64,000 nt of DNA from Rikenellaceae bacterium. Its GTDB lineage: Bacteria > Bacteroidota > Bacteroidia > Bacteroidales > Rikenellaceae. Shown here in pieces: positions 34,444 to 43,107 of the stretch. Below the pieces are notes generated by a model. It saw only the letters and a program-made list of their open reading frames with translations, ran no database searches and had not been told where the DNA came from. The translations under genes were made by a program, and so were the position numbers. The number at the start of each line of letters is the position of its first letter. The first letter of the stretch is position 1. The DNA lies in contig SUZH01000002.1 of assembly GCA_015060045.1 (NCBI GenBank), forward strand, positions 124,001 to 188,000. The letters run 5' to 3'.

Positions 34444-36069
34444 ATGAAAAAAGTATGTATCCTTGCTGCAGCCCTCGCGCTCGCGCTGACGAACGTAGCC
34501 GAGGCCTGCACCAACTTTATCATCACGCGCGGTGCTTCGACCGACGGGTCGAACATGGTGACCTATGCCGCCGATTCGCACGCCCTGTATGGTTCGCTTT
34601 ACAGCCATGTACCCGGCAAATACACCCCCTATATGGATATTTGCGAATGGGATAGCGGTCGTCCGCTGGGTCAGATTGCCCAGGTGCCGACGACCTACCG
34701 CACGCTCGGCAACTCGAACGAGCACTCGCTCTTCATCACCGAGACCACCTTTGGCGGTCGTCCCGAGCTGGAGGATCCGAAGGGTGGCATCGACTACGGT
34801 TCGCTGATCTACATCACGTTGCAGCGCGCCAAGACGGCCCGCGAGGCGATCCAGATCATTGTCGATTTGGCCAACACCTACGGCTACTGCTCGTCGGGCG
34901 AGTCGTTCTCGCTCATCGATCCGAAGGAGGCCTGGATCATGGAACTGATCGGTAAAGGCCCGAATGACAAGGGTATCGTATGGGTGGCTCGTCGCATTCC
35001 CGACGGCTATGTATCGGCTCACGCCAACCAGGCCCGCATCACCACCTTCCCGTGGGATGATCCCGAGAACTGCCTCTATGCACCCGACGTGGCCGACGTA
35101 GCTCGCAAGTTCGGTTGGTTTGAGGGCGAGAACAAGGACTTCAGCTTCTCGGATGCCTACGCTCCGGCCGATTTCGGTGCACTGCGTGGTTGCGAGGCAC
35201 GCGTGTGGGCCTTCTTCCGCACCGTGGCTTCGGGCATGGATAAGTATGAGGACTACGCCATGGGCCACAACCCCAAGAACAAGATGCCGCTTTGGATCAA
35301 GCCCGATCAGAAGATCTCGCCCAAGCAGGTGATGGATTGCATGCGCGACCACTACGAGGGTACAAAGATGGATATGACGACCGACATTGGAGCCGGTGGT
35401 GAGGCGCTGCCGTACCGTTGGCGTCCGATGTATTGGACGGTGGATGGCGTAGAGTACTGCAACGAGCGCGCTACGGCTACCCAGCAGACCGGTTTCTGGC
35501 TCGTGGGTCAGGCTCGTCCCGAGAAGGTGGGTATTCTGTGGTTTGGTACGGATGATGCCGCCACGTCGCCCCTCACGCCGATCTATGTCAATTCGCAGGA
35601 GGTTCCCGAGTGCCTGAAGGAGGGCAACGGCTCGATGCTGAAGTACTCCGATACCTCGATGTTCTGGATCACGAACCGCGTGGCTCAGTTCGCATACCTG
35701 CGCTACAACATCATCGGCAAGCATGTTCGCGACTATATCGACAAGTTGGAGAATGCCATGCTGGAGCAGGTCAAGAAGATTGATATTGCAATGGCCAACG
35801 TAGGCTACAAACCCAAGAAGGTGAAGAAGATCGCCACGGAGTTCAGCGTCAACACTGCACAGACACTCTTCAACGGCTGGGTAGAGTTGGATAAGTACCT
35901 GATGGTAAAGTATATCGACGGCAACGTGAAGGGTGAGGACGAGAACGGCTTCATCGACAACGGCAACGGCCTCGATATTCCGGGCAAGATCGAGCAGCCG
36001 GGCTACTCCGAGCACTGGAAGCGTGCCGTAGCAAAGGACAAGGGCGAAATCCTTAAAGTTGTCAAGTAA
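34444..36069 (+). CDS. Secreted C69 family dipeptidase
   Basis: 541 residues. The signal peptide ends at EA and the mature chain would begin with Cys22 in ACTNFIITRGASTDGS; an N-terminal Cys is the nucleophile of C69/PepD-type Ntn hydrolases, so signal cleavage would also expose the catalytic residue. Further family segments: SLIDPKEAWIMELIGKG and YVSAHANQARI. Probably hydrolyses dipeptides in the envelope or outside the cell. Stop and the lpdA start overlap by one base (TAATG). Confidence 0.88.
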   Translation: MKKVCILAAALALALTNVAEACTNFIITRGASTDGSNMVTYAADSHALYGSLYSHVPGKYTPYMDICEWDSGRPLGQIAQVPTTYRTLGNSNEHSLFITETTFGGRPELEDPKGGIDYGSLIYITLQRAKTAREAIQIIVDLANTYGYCSSGESFSLIDPKEAWIMELIGKGPNDKGIVWVARRIPDGYVSAHANQARITTFPWDDPENCLYAPDVADVARKFGWFEGENKDFSFSDAYAPADFGALRGCEARVWAFFRTVASGMDKYEDYAMGHNPKNKMPLWIKPDQKISPKQVMDCMRDHYEGTKMDMTTDIGAGGEALPYRWRPMYWTVDGVEYCNERATATQQTGFWLVGQARPEKVGILWFGTDDAATSPLTPIYVNSQEVPECLKEGNGSMLKYSDTSMFWITNRVAQFAYLRYNIIGKHVRDYIDKLENAMLEQVKKIDIAMANVGYKPKKVKKIATEFSVNTAQTLFNGWVELDKYLMVKYIDGNVKGEDENGFIDNGNGLDIPGKIEQPGYSEHWKRAVAKDKGEILKVVK

Positions 36070-37442
36070 TGCAATACGATATTCTTGTAATCGGTAGCGG
36101 CCCAGGCGGTTATGTAGCCGCCATTCGGGCTGCCCAGCTCGGTAAGAAGGTCGCCCTCGTGGAGAAGGCCGAGGCGGGCGGTGTCTGCCTGAATTGGGGG
36201 TGCATCCCCACAAAGGCACTGCTGAAGAGCGCCCAGGTCTATCGCCACTGCCTGGAGGCGGCTCAGTACGGCCTGCAGCTGGAGGGCACGGTAACACCCG
36301 ATTTGGCTGCCATCGTCAAACGTTCGCGCACCGTAGCTGAAACGATGTCGAAGGGCATCCAGTTCCTCCTGAAGAAGAACGCCATCGACCTCATTCAGGG
36401 CTTTGGTCGCATCGTTGCCCCCCACACGGTCGAGGTAGAGGGCGTGCAGTATGAGGCCGAGCACATCATCCTTGCTACGGGTGCTCGCCCGCGCGAGATG
36501 GCCTTTATGCCCATTGACGGGGAGCATATCCTCTCGTCGAAGGAGGCGCTCGTGCTGGAGAAGCTGCCTGCATCGATGATTGTCGTGGGCTCGGGCGCCA
36601 TCGGCAGTGAGTTGGCCTGGTTCTACGCAGCGTTGGGTGTGAAGGTGACGATTATCGAGTACCTGCCGCGCCTGATGCCCCTTGAAGATGAGGAAGTGTC
36701 AAAGACAATGGAGCGTGCCTTCCGCAAGCTCCGCGCCACGGTATTGACCGCAACGACCGTGAAGGCTGCCCGTGTGGTGGAGGATCACTGCGAGGTCGAT
36801 ATCGAGGGCAAGAAGGGGGCAGAGACCCTGACGGCCGACGTCGTTCTTTCGGCCGTAGGTATTGCCGCCAACATCGAGGGCATCGGTCTGGAGGAGGCCG
36901 GCGTAAAGACCGAGCGTGGCAAGGTGGTGGTGGATGATCTCTACCGCACCTCCGTGGAGGGCATCTACGCCATTGGCGACATCATTCCGACCCCTGCATT
37001 GGCACACGTAGCCTCGGCCGAGGCGATTTGCTGCGTGGAGGCGATCTGCGGTTTGAACCCCGCGAAGATCGACTACTCGACCATTCCTTCGTGCATCTTC
37101 ACATCGCCCGAGGTGGCCTCGGTGGGTCTGACCGAACAGCAGGCCCAGGAGAAGGGTATCGCCTACAAGACCGGCCGCTTCCCCTTCACGGCATCGGGCA
37201 AAGCAACGGCAGCAGGGGAGCGCGACGGCTTTGTTAAACTGCTGTTCGACGAGGAGGAGCGCCTGATCGGTGCCCACATGGTCGGTGGCTCGGTGACGGA
37301 GATGCTGTGCGAACCTACGCTGGCCAAGCAGCTGGGCGTGACTGCTCACCAAATCGCCCACACGATCCACGCTCACCCCTCGATGAACGAGGCGATGATG
37401 GAGGCTGCCGAAGCTGCTTTGGGTTGCGCTGTGCATTTGTAA
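36069..37442 (+). CDS. lpdA: Dihydrolipoyl dehydrogenase
   Basis: 457 residues, the E3 component that reoxidises dihydrolipoamide with NAD+. FAD motif GSGPGGYVAAIRAAQLGKK; redox disulfide CLNWGC (Cys40, Cys45); NAD motif GSGAIGSELAWFYAALG; catalytic His-Glu in HAHPSMNEAMMEA. No E1/E2 or glycine-cleavage genes nearby, so its complex partner is encoded elsewhere. Co-transcription with the dipeptidase seems forced by overlap rather than pathway. Confidence 0.95.
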   Translation: MQYDILVIGSGPGGYVAAIRAAQLGKKVALVEKAEAGGVCLNWGCIPTKALLKSAQVYRHCLEAAQYGLQLEGTVTPDLAAIVKRSRTVAETMSKGIQFLLKKNAIDLIQGFGRIVAPHTVEVEGVQYEAEHIILATGARPREMAFMPIDGEHILSSKEALVLEKLPASMIVVGSGAIGSELAWFYAALGVKVTIIEYLPRLMPLEDEEVSKTMERAFRKLRATVLTATTVKAARVVEDHCEVDIEGKKGAETLTADVVLSAVGIAANIEGIGLEEAGVKTERGKVVVDDLYRTSVEGIYAIGDIIPTPALAHVASAEAICCVEAICGLNPAKIDYSTIPSCIFTSPEVASVGLTEQQAQEKGIAYKTGRFPFTASGKATAAGERDGFVKLLFDEEERLIGAHMVGGSVTEMLCEPTLAKQLGVTAHQIAHTIHAHPSMNEAMMEAAEAALGCAVHL

Positions 37443-37450
37443 GAGCAACG

Positions 37451-37519
37451 AGAGTAAAAGAGTAAAGAGAGTAAAGTTCCTTAAGGGGACTTAAGGGAGC
37501 TTAAAGGGGCTTAAGGAAA
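37451..37519 (+). repeat. Two short tandem repeats downstream of lpdA
   Basis: First an 8-base unit AGAGTAAA three times (two abutting, a third after one base; 37451-37475), then a 10-base unit CTTAAGGGGA-like four times (37480-37519, with small differences between copies). Both are intergenic. The copy numbers may vary between strains. Confidence 0.75.
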
Positions 37520-37530
37520 TCCCTTTAGCA

Positions 37531-37567
37531 AAACAAAACAGCATCCATGAAGGATGCTGTTTTGTTT
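37531..37567 (+). terminator. Strong hairpin, probable terminator after lpdA
   Basis: Perfect 16-bp stem AAACAAAACAGCATCC / GGATGCTGTTTTGTTT with a 5-base loop; the AAACAAAAC/GTTTTGTTT part gives A/T-rich flanks. A second small hairpin AGTTG / CAACT with eight T's follows at 37577-37597. Confidence 0.8.
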
Positions 37568-37597
37568 GAAGTCGAGAGTTGCACTCAACTTTTTTTT

Positions 37598-37710
37598 CAT
37601 TTTAGGTGAGAAGATTTCGCAATTTATGAAGTAAGCCTCGGATGGGTAGTACTTGGCGTACGTCCCATTCGAGGCTTGCGAGTAAAGTGCGGAAGGTTCC
37701 GCCTAAAATG
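37598..37710. other. Structured 113-base element (candidate small RNA or mini-repeat)
   Basis: Bounded by a perfect 9-bp inverted repeat CATTTTAGG (37598-37606) / CCTAAAATG (37702-37710). Inside: TCGCAA / TTGCGA (37617-37622 / 37676-37681); a 14-bp stem with one wobble pair, AAGCCTCGGATGGG / CCCATTCGAGGCTT (37633-37646 / 37664-37677); and an inner GTAC / GTAC with a 5-base loop. A further GCGGAA / TTCCGC hairpin sits at 37689-37702. No ORF of note crosses it. No clear flanking direct repeat or -7 box was seen, so whether it is an RNA gene, a repeat element or part of the 3' region is open. Confidence 0.6.
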
Positions 37711-37719
37711 GAAAAGAAA

Positions 37720-37905
37720 TTACTTAAACCACTCCGAAATATGATGACGAGCCCAGAAGTAATAAACAGCCAGACCAATCCAGCTCGTGAGCAGTACGAT
37801 CACTGCAACAACCACCTTACCAACAAGCGTGATAGGCTTCTTCCAAATGTCCAGAACGCACCAAATCGTGCAAATCACACCGGCCAACCAAATTAAAGTT
37901 CCCAT
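37720..37905 (-). CDS. Small two-helix membrane protein (PLDc_N-like)
   Basis: 61 residues: helix one at ~4-21, helix two at ~28-50, then ARHHISEWFK. The segment SWIGLAVYYFWARH resembles the short N-terminal domain of phospholipase D nuclease-like proteins that also occurs alone as a small membrane protein. Role unknown. It lies 26 bases downstream of truA on the same strand and is probably co-transcribed. Confidence 0.75.
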   Translation of the reverse strand: MGTLIWLAGVICTIWCVLDIWKKPITLVGKVVVAVIVLLTSWIGLAVYYFWARHHISEWFK

Positions 37906-37931
37906 AGTTTTGTGTTTTTAATGAATAAAGG

Positions 37932-38696
37932 TTAATAAAAAGTTTTTCTCTCAAAAAGTTCCATAGGGTAGCGAACATCGCTCAGGTATAACCCCTCGGC
38001 AGGAGCACCGCCGCTCGCTCGCGACAGATCACGACTGAGGACAATCTCGCGAAAATCCTCCACCGAGTAGCGACCGCGCCCCACATCGACAAGCGTCCCG
38101 ACAATGGCGCGCACCATGTTACGCAGGAATCGGTCGCCGCGAATCGTAAAGCACAGCGTTCCATCGACCTCAACCTCCCAACGCGCCACTTTGAGGTGGC
38201 AGATGTTGGTCTTGTTGTTCGAGTTGAGCTTGGCAAAGGTGGTAAAATCCTCCACCTGTAACAACACCTCGGCTGCGCGATTCATCTGCTCGACATCGAG
38301 CTGTACGGCGTATTGCCACGTCTGCCCAATCGTGAAGGGGTTTTTGCGCTGCTCAATGTAGTAGCGATACTCGCGCTCCACGGCCGAAAAACGGGCATGC
38401 ACCTCGTCGGTCACCTCTGTCAAGGTCTGGATTGCAATATCACGGGGCAGGATACGATTCAACTTATATACCACCTGCTCGGGATCCTCCAAGGGCTCCT
38501 CCACATCGAAGTGTGCGACATAATAGCAGGCGCTCACCCCCGTGTCGGTTCGCCCGGCACCCGTAATCTCGATTTCCCGTCGCAGCAGTGTCGTAAGAGC
38601 CTGTTCGATGGTCTGTTGCACCGAGACCTGCCCCTTCTGCCGTTGCCAGCCGAAATAGGCACCTCCCTCGTATTGCAACTCCATAAAATAACGCAT
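37932..38696 (-). CDS. truA: tRNA pseudouridine synthase A
   Basis: 254 residues. Forms pseudouridine at positions 38-40 of tRNA anticodon arms. Motif GAGRTDTGVSA contains the catalytic Asp; the N-terminal YEGGAYFGWQRQ and the RFLRNMVRAIVGTLVDVG segment are conserved. A -7 box lies just upstream; the gene stands downstream of, but separate from, aspA. Confidence 0.95.
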   Translation of the reverse strand: MRYFMELQYEGGAYFGWQRQKGQVSVQQTIEQALTTLLRREIEITGAGRTDTGVSACYYVAHFDVEEPLEDPEQVVYKLNRILPRDIAIQTLTEVTDEVHARFSAVEREYRYYIEQRKNPFTIGQTWQYAVQLDVEQMNRAAEVLLQVEDFTTFAKLNSNNKTNICHLKVARWEVEVDGTLCFTIRGDRFLRNMVRAIVGTLVDVGRGRYSVEDFREIVLSRDLSRASGGAPAEGLYLSDVRYPMELFERKTFY

Positions 38697-38716
38697 AGGC
38701 TCTTACTTTTCCTCTA

Positions 38717-38724
38717 CAAAGATA
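38717..38724 (-). promoter_or_regulatory. Candidate -7 box for truA
   Basis: Minus-strand TATCTTTG fits TAnnTTTG, 20 bases before the ATG; no TTG at the usual -33 spacing. Confidence 0.55.
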
Positions 38725-38759
38725 CTACTTTTTTCCAAAAATCGGTCGTCCCGATTGGT

Positions 38760-40196
38760 CTATTTACGCGGTTTAATGTTCAATTTTACGGGGCGAATCA
38801 TATTTTCGGGCTTCATCACCTCGTCCAGCTCCTCGCGCGAAAGGATACCATGCTCAAGCACAAGCTCATAAACGCCGCGACCCGTCTCCATCGCCTCCTT
38901 GGCAATCTTGGTCGAGTTCTTGTAGCCGATGATCGGGTTCAGCGCCGTCACAATGCCGATGCTGCCACGGATGTAGTCGCGGCAACGCTCCTCGTTGGCC
39001 GTGATGCCCTCGATGCAGCGGATGCGTAGCGTATCGAAGCCGTTCATCAAGAGGTCAGCCGACTCAAAGCAGCACTGAGCCATCACGGGCTCCATGGCAT
39101 TGAGCTCCATCTGGGCAGCCTCGTCGCTCATCGAGACCGTGAGGTCGTTACCGATCACCTTGTACGAAACCTGGTTCATCACTTCGGGAATCACCGGATT
39201 CACCTTACCCGGCATGATCGACGAACCCGGCTGACGGGCGGGCAGGTTAATCTCGCCCAGACCGCAACGGGGACCCGAAGCCAAAAGGCGCAGATCGTTG
39301 CAGATCTTGTTCATCTTCAGCGCGATGCGCTTCATAGCCGACGAGTAGGCTACCATGCACGAAGTATCGGACGTAGCCCCTACAAGGTCCTTGGCCAACA
39401 CCACATCCCAACCCGTCAGGTCGGCGATGGCGGCCGTCGAAAGTTCGGCATAACCCGGCTCGGCGCAGATGCCTGTGCCGATAGCCGTAGCACCCATATT
39501 GACCGTCAGGAACTCCTGCGAAGCGTAATCGAGGTGGGCGAGGGCGTCCTCCAGCACGCTGGCAAAGCCGTTGAAGGTCTGACCCAGGGTCATCGGAACG
39601 GCATCTTCGAGCTGGGTACGACCCATCTTCAAGATTTGCGCGAACTCCTCACCTTTTTTACGCAGAGCACCAATGAGTTGCAGCAGGTGTTCACGCAGCT
39701 CAAGGTGGGTAGCATAGAGACCCATGTGAATAGCGGCAGGGTAGGCATCGTTGGTCGATTGCGAACGGTTTACATCATCGTTCGGCGAGCAGAACTGATA
39801 CTCACCACGCTGGTGACCCATCAGCTCCAACGCACGGTTGGCTATCACCTCGTTGGCGTTCATGTTGGTCGTTGTACCGGCACCGCCCTGGATCATATCG
39901 ACCGGGAAGTGCTCGTGGTGCTCACCGGCCATGATCTCGCGACATGCCGTAGCAATCGCCTCATAAACCTCGTCGGTCAACAGACCCAGCTGGTGGTTCG
40001 CCTCGGCAGCACCCAGTTTGACGATAGCCAAACCCTTGATAAAACGGGGATAGTCGCTCAAACGGAAGTTCGAAATCGGGAAGTTTTCCAAACCACGCAT
40101 GGTCTGTACACCATAGAGGACATTTTCGGGTACCTCGACTGCTCCAAGCAAGTCGCTTTCGGTACGGGTAAGATTTTTTTGCATGATGGGGAACAT
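38760..40196 (-). CDS. aspA: Aspartate ammonia-lyase
   Basis: 478 residues (an in-frame ATG at 40184 is an alternative start). Deaminates aspartate to fumarate. Fumarase/aspartase signature GSSIMPGKVNPVIPEVMNQV; N-terminal RTESDLLGAVEVPENVLYG and NTNQVxx-like TTTNMNANEVIANRAL. N-terminal similarity favours aspartase over fumarase C; in anaerobes it feeds fumarate respiration. Apparently a single-gene unit. Confidence 0.93.
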   Translation of the reverse strand: MFPIMQKNLTRTESDLLGAVEVPENVLYGVQTMRGLENFPISNFRLSDYPRFIKGLAIVKLGAAEANHQLGLLTDEVYEAIATACREIMAGEHHEHFPVDMIQGGAGTTTNMNANEVIANRALELMGHQRGEYQFCSPNDDVNRSQSTNDAYPAAIHMGLYATHLELREHLLQLIGALRKKGEEFAQILKMGRTQLEDAVPMTLGQTFNGFASVLEDALAHLDYASQEFLTVNMGATAIGTGICAEPGYAELSTAAIADLTGWDVVLAKDLVGATSDTSCMVAYSSAMKRIALKMNKICNDLRLLASGPRCGLGEINLPARQPGSSIMPGKVNPVIPEVMNQVSYKVIGNDLTVSMSDEAAQMELNAMEPVMAQCCFESADLLMNGFDTLRIRCIEGITANEERCRDYIRGSIGIVTALNPIIGYKNSTKIAKEAMETGRGVYELVLEHGILSREELDEVMKPENMIRPVKLNIKPRK

Positions 40197-40333
40197 AATT
40201 TTGATTAATATTGCGTTTTACTTTTACTTATACACTCAAAATCCATGTAAAGTTACAATTTATTTCTCGATACCCCAAATTTTCGCATGAATTCAAAGCG
40301 TTTTATCCAACTTTTGTACCCATGAGAAATAAA

Positions 40334-40365
40334 TTTGGTCGTGCGCGCGAGAAATATTATCTTTG
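40334..40365 (+). promoter_or_regulatory. Promoter of dapB
   Basis: TTTG (40334-40337), 20-base spacer, TATCTTTG (40358-40365). The ATG at 40385 follows 19 bases later. The longer open frame starts upstream of the promoter, which confirms the shorter protein. Confidence 0.75.
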
Positions 40366-40384
40366 CATGATTATACACCTAACT

Positions 40385-41137
40385 ATGAAAACTGCAATTA
40401 TCGGATATGGAAAGATGGGACGCGAGATCGAGCAGATTCTCCTCGAACGTGGCCACGAAGTAAAACTCATTATCGACCTGGAGAACCGCGCCGAGCTGGA
40501 TACCGAGCACCTCGCAGGAATCGACGTGGCGCTGGAGTTCACGACCCCCACGACGGCCTACGAGAACCTCCGCACCTGCATCGAAAATCGCGTGCCGGTG
40601 GTCAGTGGCACGACGGGTTGGACCGAGCGCCTCGATGAGTTGAAGGCTCTTTGCCTTGAGAAGCATAGCGCGCTTTTCTACGCCTCGAACTACTGCCTAG
40701 GCGTGAATCTGCTCTTTATGCTCAACCGTCAGCTGGCAGCCCAGATCGAACGCCTCAATGCCAAATACAACGTCGAGATCGAGGAGGTACACCATACGCA
40801 GAAGAAGGATTCGCCGAGCGGCACGGCCATCACGCTGGCCGAGGGCATTCTGGAGAATCTCTCGACGAAGAAGCAGTGGGTCAATTTTGCTCCGATTTTC
40901 GATGTAACGTCGATCGAGGAGAAAAAGCCCGTCACGGAGCAAGATCTCATTATCCGCTCCGTACGCGAGGGGATGGTACCGGGGATCCACACCGTGAGCT
41001 ACGAATCGGAGGATGATCGCCTTGTGCTGCAACACACGATCAAGAACCGCCGTACGCTGGCCATGGGCGCCGTCATCGCAGCCGAGTTCCTGGCCGGTAA
41101 GGAGGGTGTCTATTCGATGGAGGATCTGATGCAATAA
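40385..41137 (+). CDS. dapB: 4-hydroxy-tetrahydrodipicolinate reductase
   Basis: 250 residues from [12 protein letters not shown], which follows a full promoter. Third step in the lysine/DAP pathway. NAD(P)-binding [21 protein letters not shown], and catalytic [19 protein letters not shown] with the His and Lys; usual length. It starts a probable operon of dapB and lepB (22 bases apart) in an order common in Bacteroides. Confidence 0.94.
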   Translation: MKTAIIGYGKMGREIEQILLERGHEVKLIIDLENRAELDTEHLAGIDVALEFTTPTTAYENLRTCIENRVPVVSGTTGWTERLDELKALCLEKHSALFYASNYCLGVNLLFMLNRQLAAQIERLNAKYNVEIEEVHHTQKKDSPSGTAITLAEGILENLSTKKQWVNFAPIFDVTSIEEKKPVTEQDLIIRSVREGMVPGIHTVSYESEDDRLVLQHTIKNRRTLAMGAVIAAEFLAGKEGVYSMEDLMQ

Positions 41138-41159
41138 TCTCACGCAACCACACAACAAA

Positions 41160-42503
41160 ATGGATAAAATCAAAGCCTTTTTTCGCAATAAGTGGGTAGG
41201 GTTTACCCTCGCTTCGCTGCTCTACATCCTGTGGTTCGTCGTTTGGACGGGTAACCTGTGGATGTTACTGGGTTTGGTAGTCATCTTCGACTGCTACATT
41301 ACGAAGTTTTTCTACCGCTACGTATGGCACTACAACGACGAGCTCTGCCAGCACAGCGCGCTCTATCGCACCGTTTACGAGTGGATCAATGCCATCATTT
41401 TTGCCACGATCGTGGCCTCGCTCGTGCATCTGTTCGTTTTTCAGATGTACGTTATTCCCACCTCGTCGATGGAGCACTCGCTGCTGGTGGGCGACTACCT
41501 CTACGTGAGCAAGGTGACCTATGGCCCGAAGATGCCCAACACCCCCGTGGCGTTCCCCTTCGTGCACCACACGATGCCCTTCTCGCAGAGCAAGAAATCC
41601 TTCTCGGAGTGCATCAAGTGGCCCTATCATCGTCTGAAGGGTTTGCGCGAGATCGAGCGTGGCGACGTGGTGGTATTCAACTTTCCGGCCGGCGATACCG
41701 TTCTCCTGGAGAACCAAGCCGTAACCTACTACGACGTAGTGCGCAGCTATGAGCAGGCGCTGGGAGCTACGGAGGGTCGTAAAAAACTCAACGAGGAGTA
41801 CACCGTCATCAGTCGCCCGGTCGATAAGCGCGAGAACTACATCAAACGCTGCGTAGCCATTGCGGGCGATACGCTCCAAATCGTGGATGGCAAACTCGTC
41901 ATCAACGGTCAGGAGCAGGAGACGATCGAGGGTGTGCAATACACCTACGTCGTGCAGACCTCGTCAGCTCTCTCGGCCCAGGCACTGCATCGCCTCGGCA
42001 TTACCGAATTTTCGGGCAACGGGTCGGTCTACTACCTGATGACTACGCCGGCCGCAGCCGAAAAGCTCGCCGCAACGCAAAACGTACTCTCGGTACGCCG
42101 CTATCGCCATGCACCCAACACGGAGGTCTTCCCGCAATGGGAAGAGGCGCGCTGGAGCCAGGACGACTACGGCCCGATCTGGATACCGAAAAAAGGTGCT
42201 ACCATCACGCTTACGCCTGAAAACCTGCAACTCTATCGCCGTATCATCGAGGTCTACGAGGGTCACACATTGGCGATCAACGGCGAGGAGGTGCTGATTG
42301 ACGGTATCCCCACGACGGAGTACACCTTCGCAATGGATTACTATTGGATGATGGGCGACAACCGCCACAACTCGGCCGACTCGCGTTTCTGGGGCTTTGT
42401 ACCTGAGGATCACATCGTGGGCAAAGCCTCGTTCATCTGGCTTTCGCTCGACAAGATCAATGGCGGCGTTCGTTGGGACAGACTCTTTAAGAAAGTGAAG
42501 TAG
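41160..42503 (+). CDS. lepB: Signal peptidase I, large Bacteroidota form
   Basis: 447 residues. Cleaves signal peptides at the outer face of the inner membrane. N-terminal membrane segments (about residues 15-45 and 80-100); nucleophile in [20 protein letters not shown]; catalytic Lys in [17 protein letters not shown]-terminal [19 protein letters not shown]. An insertion of ~130 residues lies between the Lys box and the last motif, as in other Bacteroidota enzymes. Only 1 base separates it from the next gene. Confidence 0.92.
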   Translation: MDKIKAFFRNKWVGFTLASLLYILWFVVWTGNLWMLLGLVVIFDCYITKFFYRYVWHYNDELCQHSALYRTVYEWINAIIFATIVASLVHLFVFQMYVIPTSSMEHSLLVGDYLYVSKVTYGPKMPNTPVAFPFVHHTMPFSQSKKSFSECIKWPYHRLKGLREIERGDVVVFNFPAGDTVLLENQAVTYYDVVRSYEQALGATEGRKKLNEEYTVISRPVDKRENYIKRCVAIAGDTLQIVDGKLVINGQEQETIEGVQYTYVVQTSSALSAQALHRLGITEFSGNGSVYYLMTTPAAAEKLAATQNVLSVRRYRHAPNTEVFPQWEEARWSQDDYGPIWIPKKGATITLTPENLQLYRRIIEVYEGHTLAINGEEVLIDGIPTTEYTFAMDYYWMMGDNRHNSADSRFWGFVPEDHIVGKASFIWLSLDKINGGVRWDRLFKKVK

Positions 42504-42504
42504 C

Positions 42505-43104
42505 GTGGAAGCGGATCTCTATAAGACTATTGAAGAGGCTGTCGAAGTCACGATGCGTGAGCGCAGCAGCAAGTTCCTCTCGTTTATCTATCCCGTCGAG
42601 AACGAGGAGCAGATTCGCGAGGCACTCGATGCGTTGCGTAAACGCTATTTCGACGCGACACACCATTGCTACGCCTGGCGTCTCGGACCGCGTGGCGAGC
42701 AGTTCCGCGCCAACGACGATGGCGAGCCTTCGGGCACAGCCGGCAAGCCGATCCTGGGGCAGATGCTCTCGAACGAGATTACCGATTGCCTGATTGTTGT
42801 GGTACGCTACTTCGGCGGCACGAAATTGGGCGTTCCGGGGCTGATTGCCGCCTACAAGGAATCGGCCGCCAACGCCATTGAGGCGGCTACGGTGGTGGAG
42901 CGCACAGTCGATCGTCGCTTTACGATCGACTTTCCGTACCTGGTGATGAATGACGTGATGCGCGTCATCAAGGAGGAGCAACCCCGCATCGCCGGACAGG
43001 AGTTCGACAACCTCTGCACGATGCACCTCACGATCCGCGAGGGACGAGCCGACATCCTGATTGAAAAACTAAAAAAGGCCGGAGCCTCTGTATCCGAAGC
43101 ATAA
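42505..43104 (+). CDS. YigZ/IMPACT family protein
   Basis: 199 residues from a GTG start one base after the lepB stop; the resulting N-terminus EADLYKTIEEAVEV fits the family. Core: FDATHHCYAWRLG and ANDDGEPSGTAGKPILGQML, GGTKLGVPGLIAAYK. YigZ proteins have an RNA-binding-like ribosomal-S5-type fold and, in eukaryotes, the IMPACT homologues modulate translation; the bacterial role is not settled. Confidence 0.9.
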   Translation: MEADLYKTIEEAVEVTMRERSSKFLSFIYPVENEEQIREALDALRKRYFDATHHCYAWRLGPRGEQFRANDDGEPSGTAGKPILGQMLSNEITDCLIVVVRYFGGTKLGVPGLIAAYKESAANAIEAATVVERTVDRRFTIDFPYLVMNDVMRVIKEEQPRIAGQEFDNLCTMHLTIREGRADILIEKLKKAGASVSEA

Positions 43105-43107
43105 CCT

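Noticed and set aside
34429..36297. 622-residue open frame on the minus strand opposite the C69 dipeptidase
   Set aside because: Antisense shadow of the dipeptidase and lpdA start; runs through the promoter region and shows no recognisable domain.
37451..37519. Tandem repeats as a CRISPR array
   Set aside because: Units of 8 and 10 bases abut with no regular spacers, and no cas genes are present.
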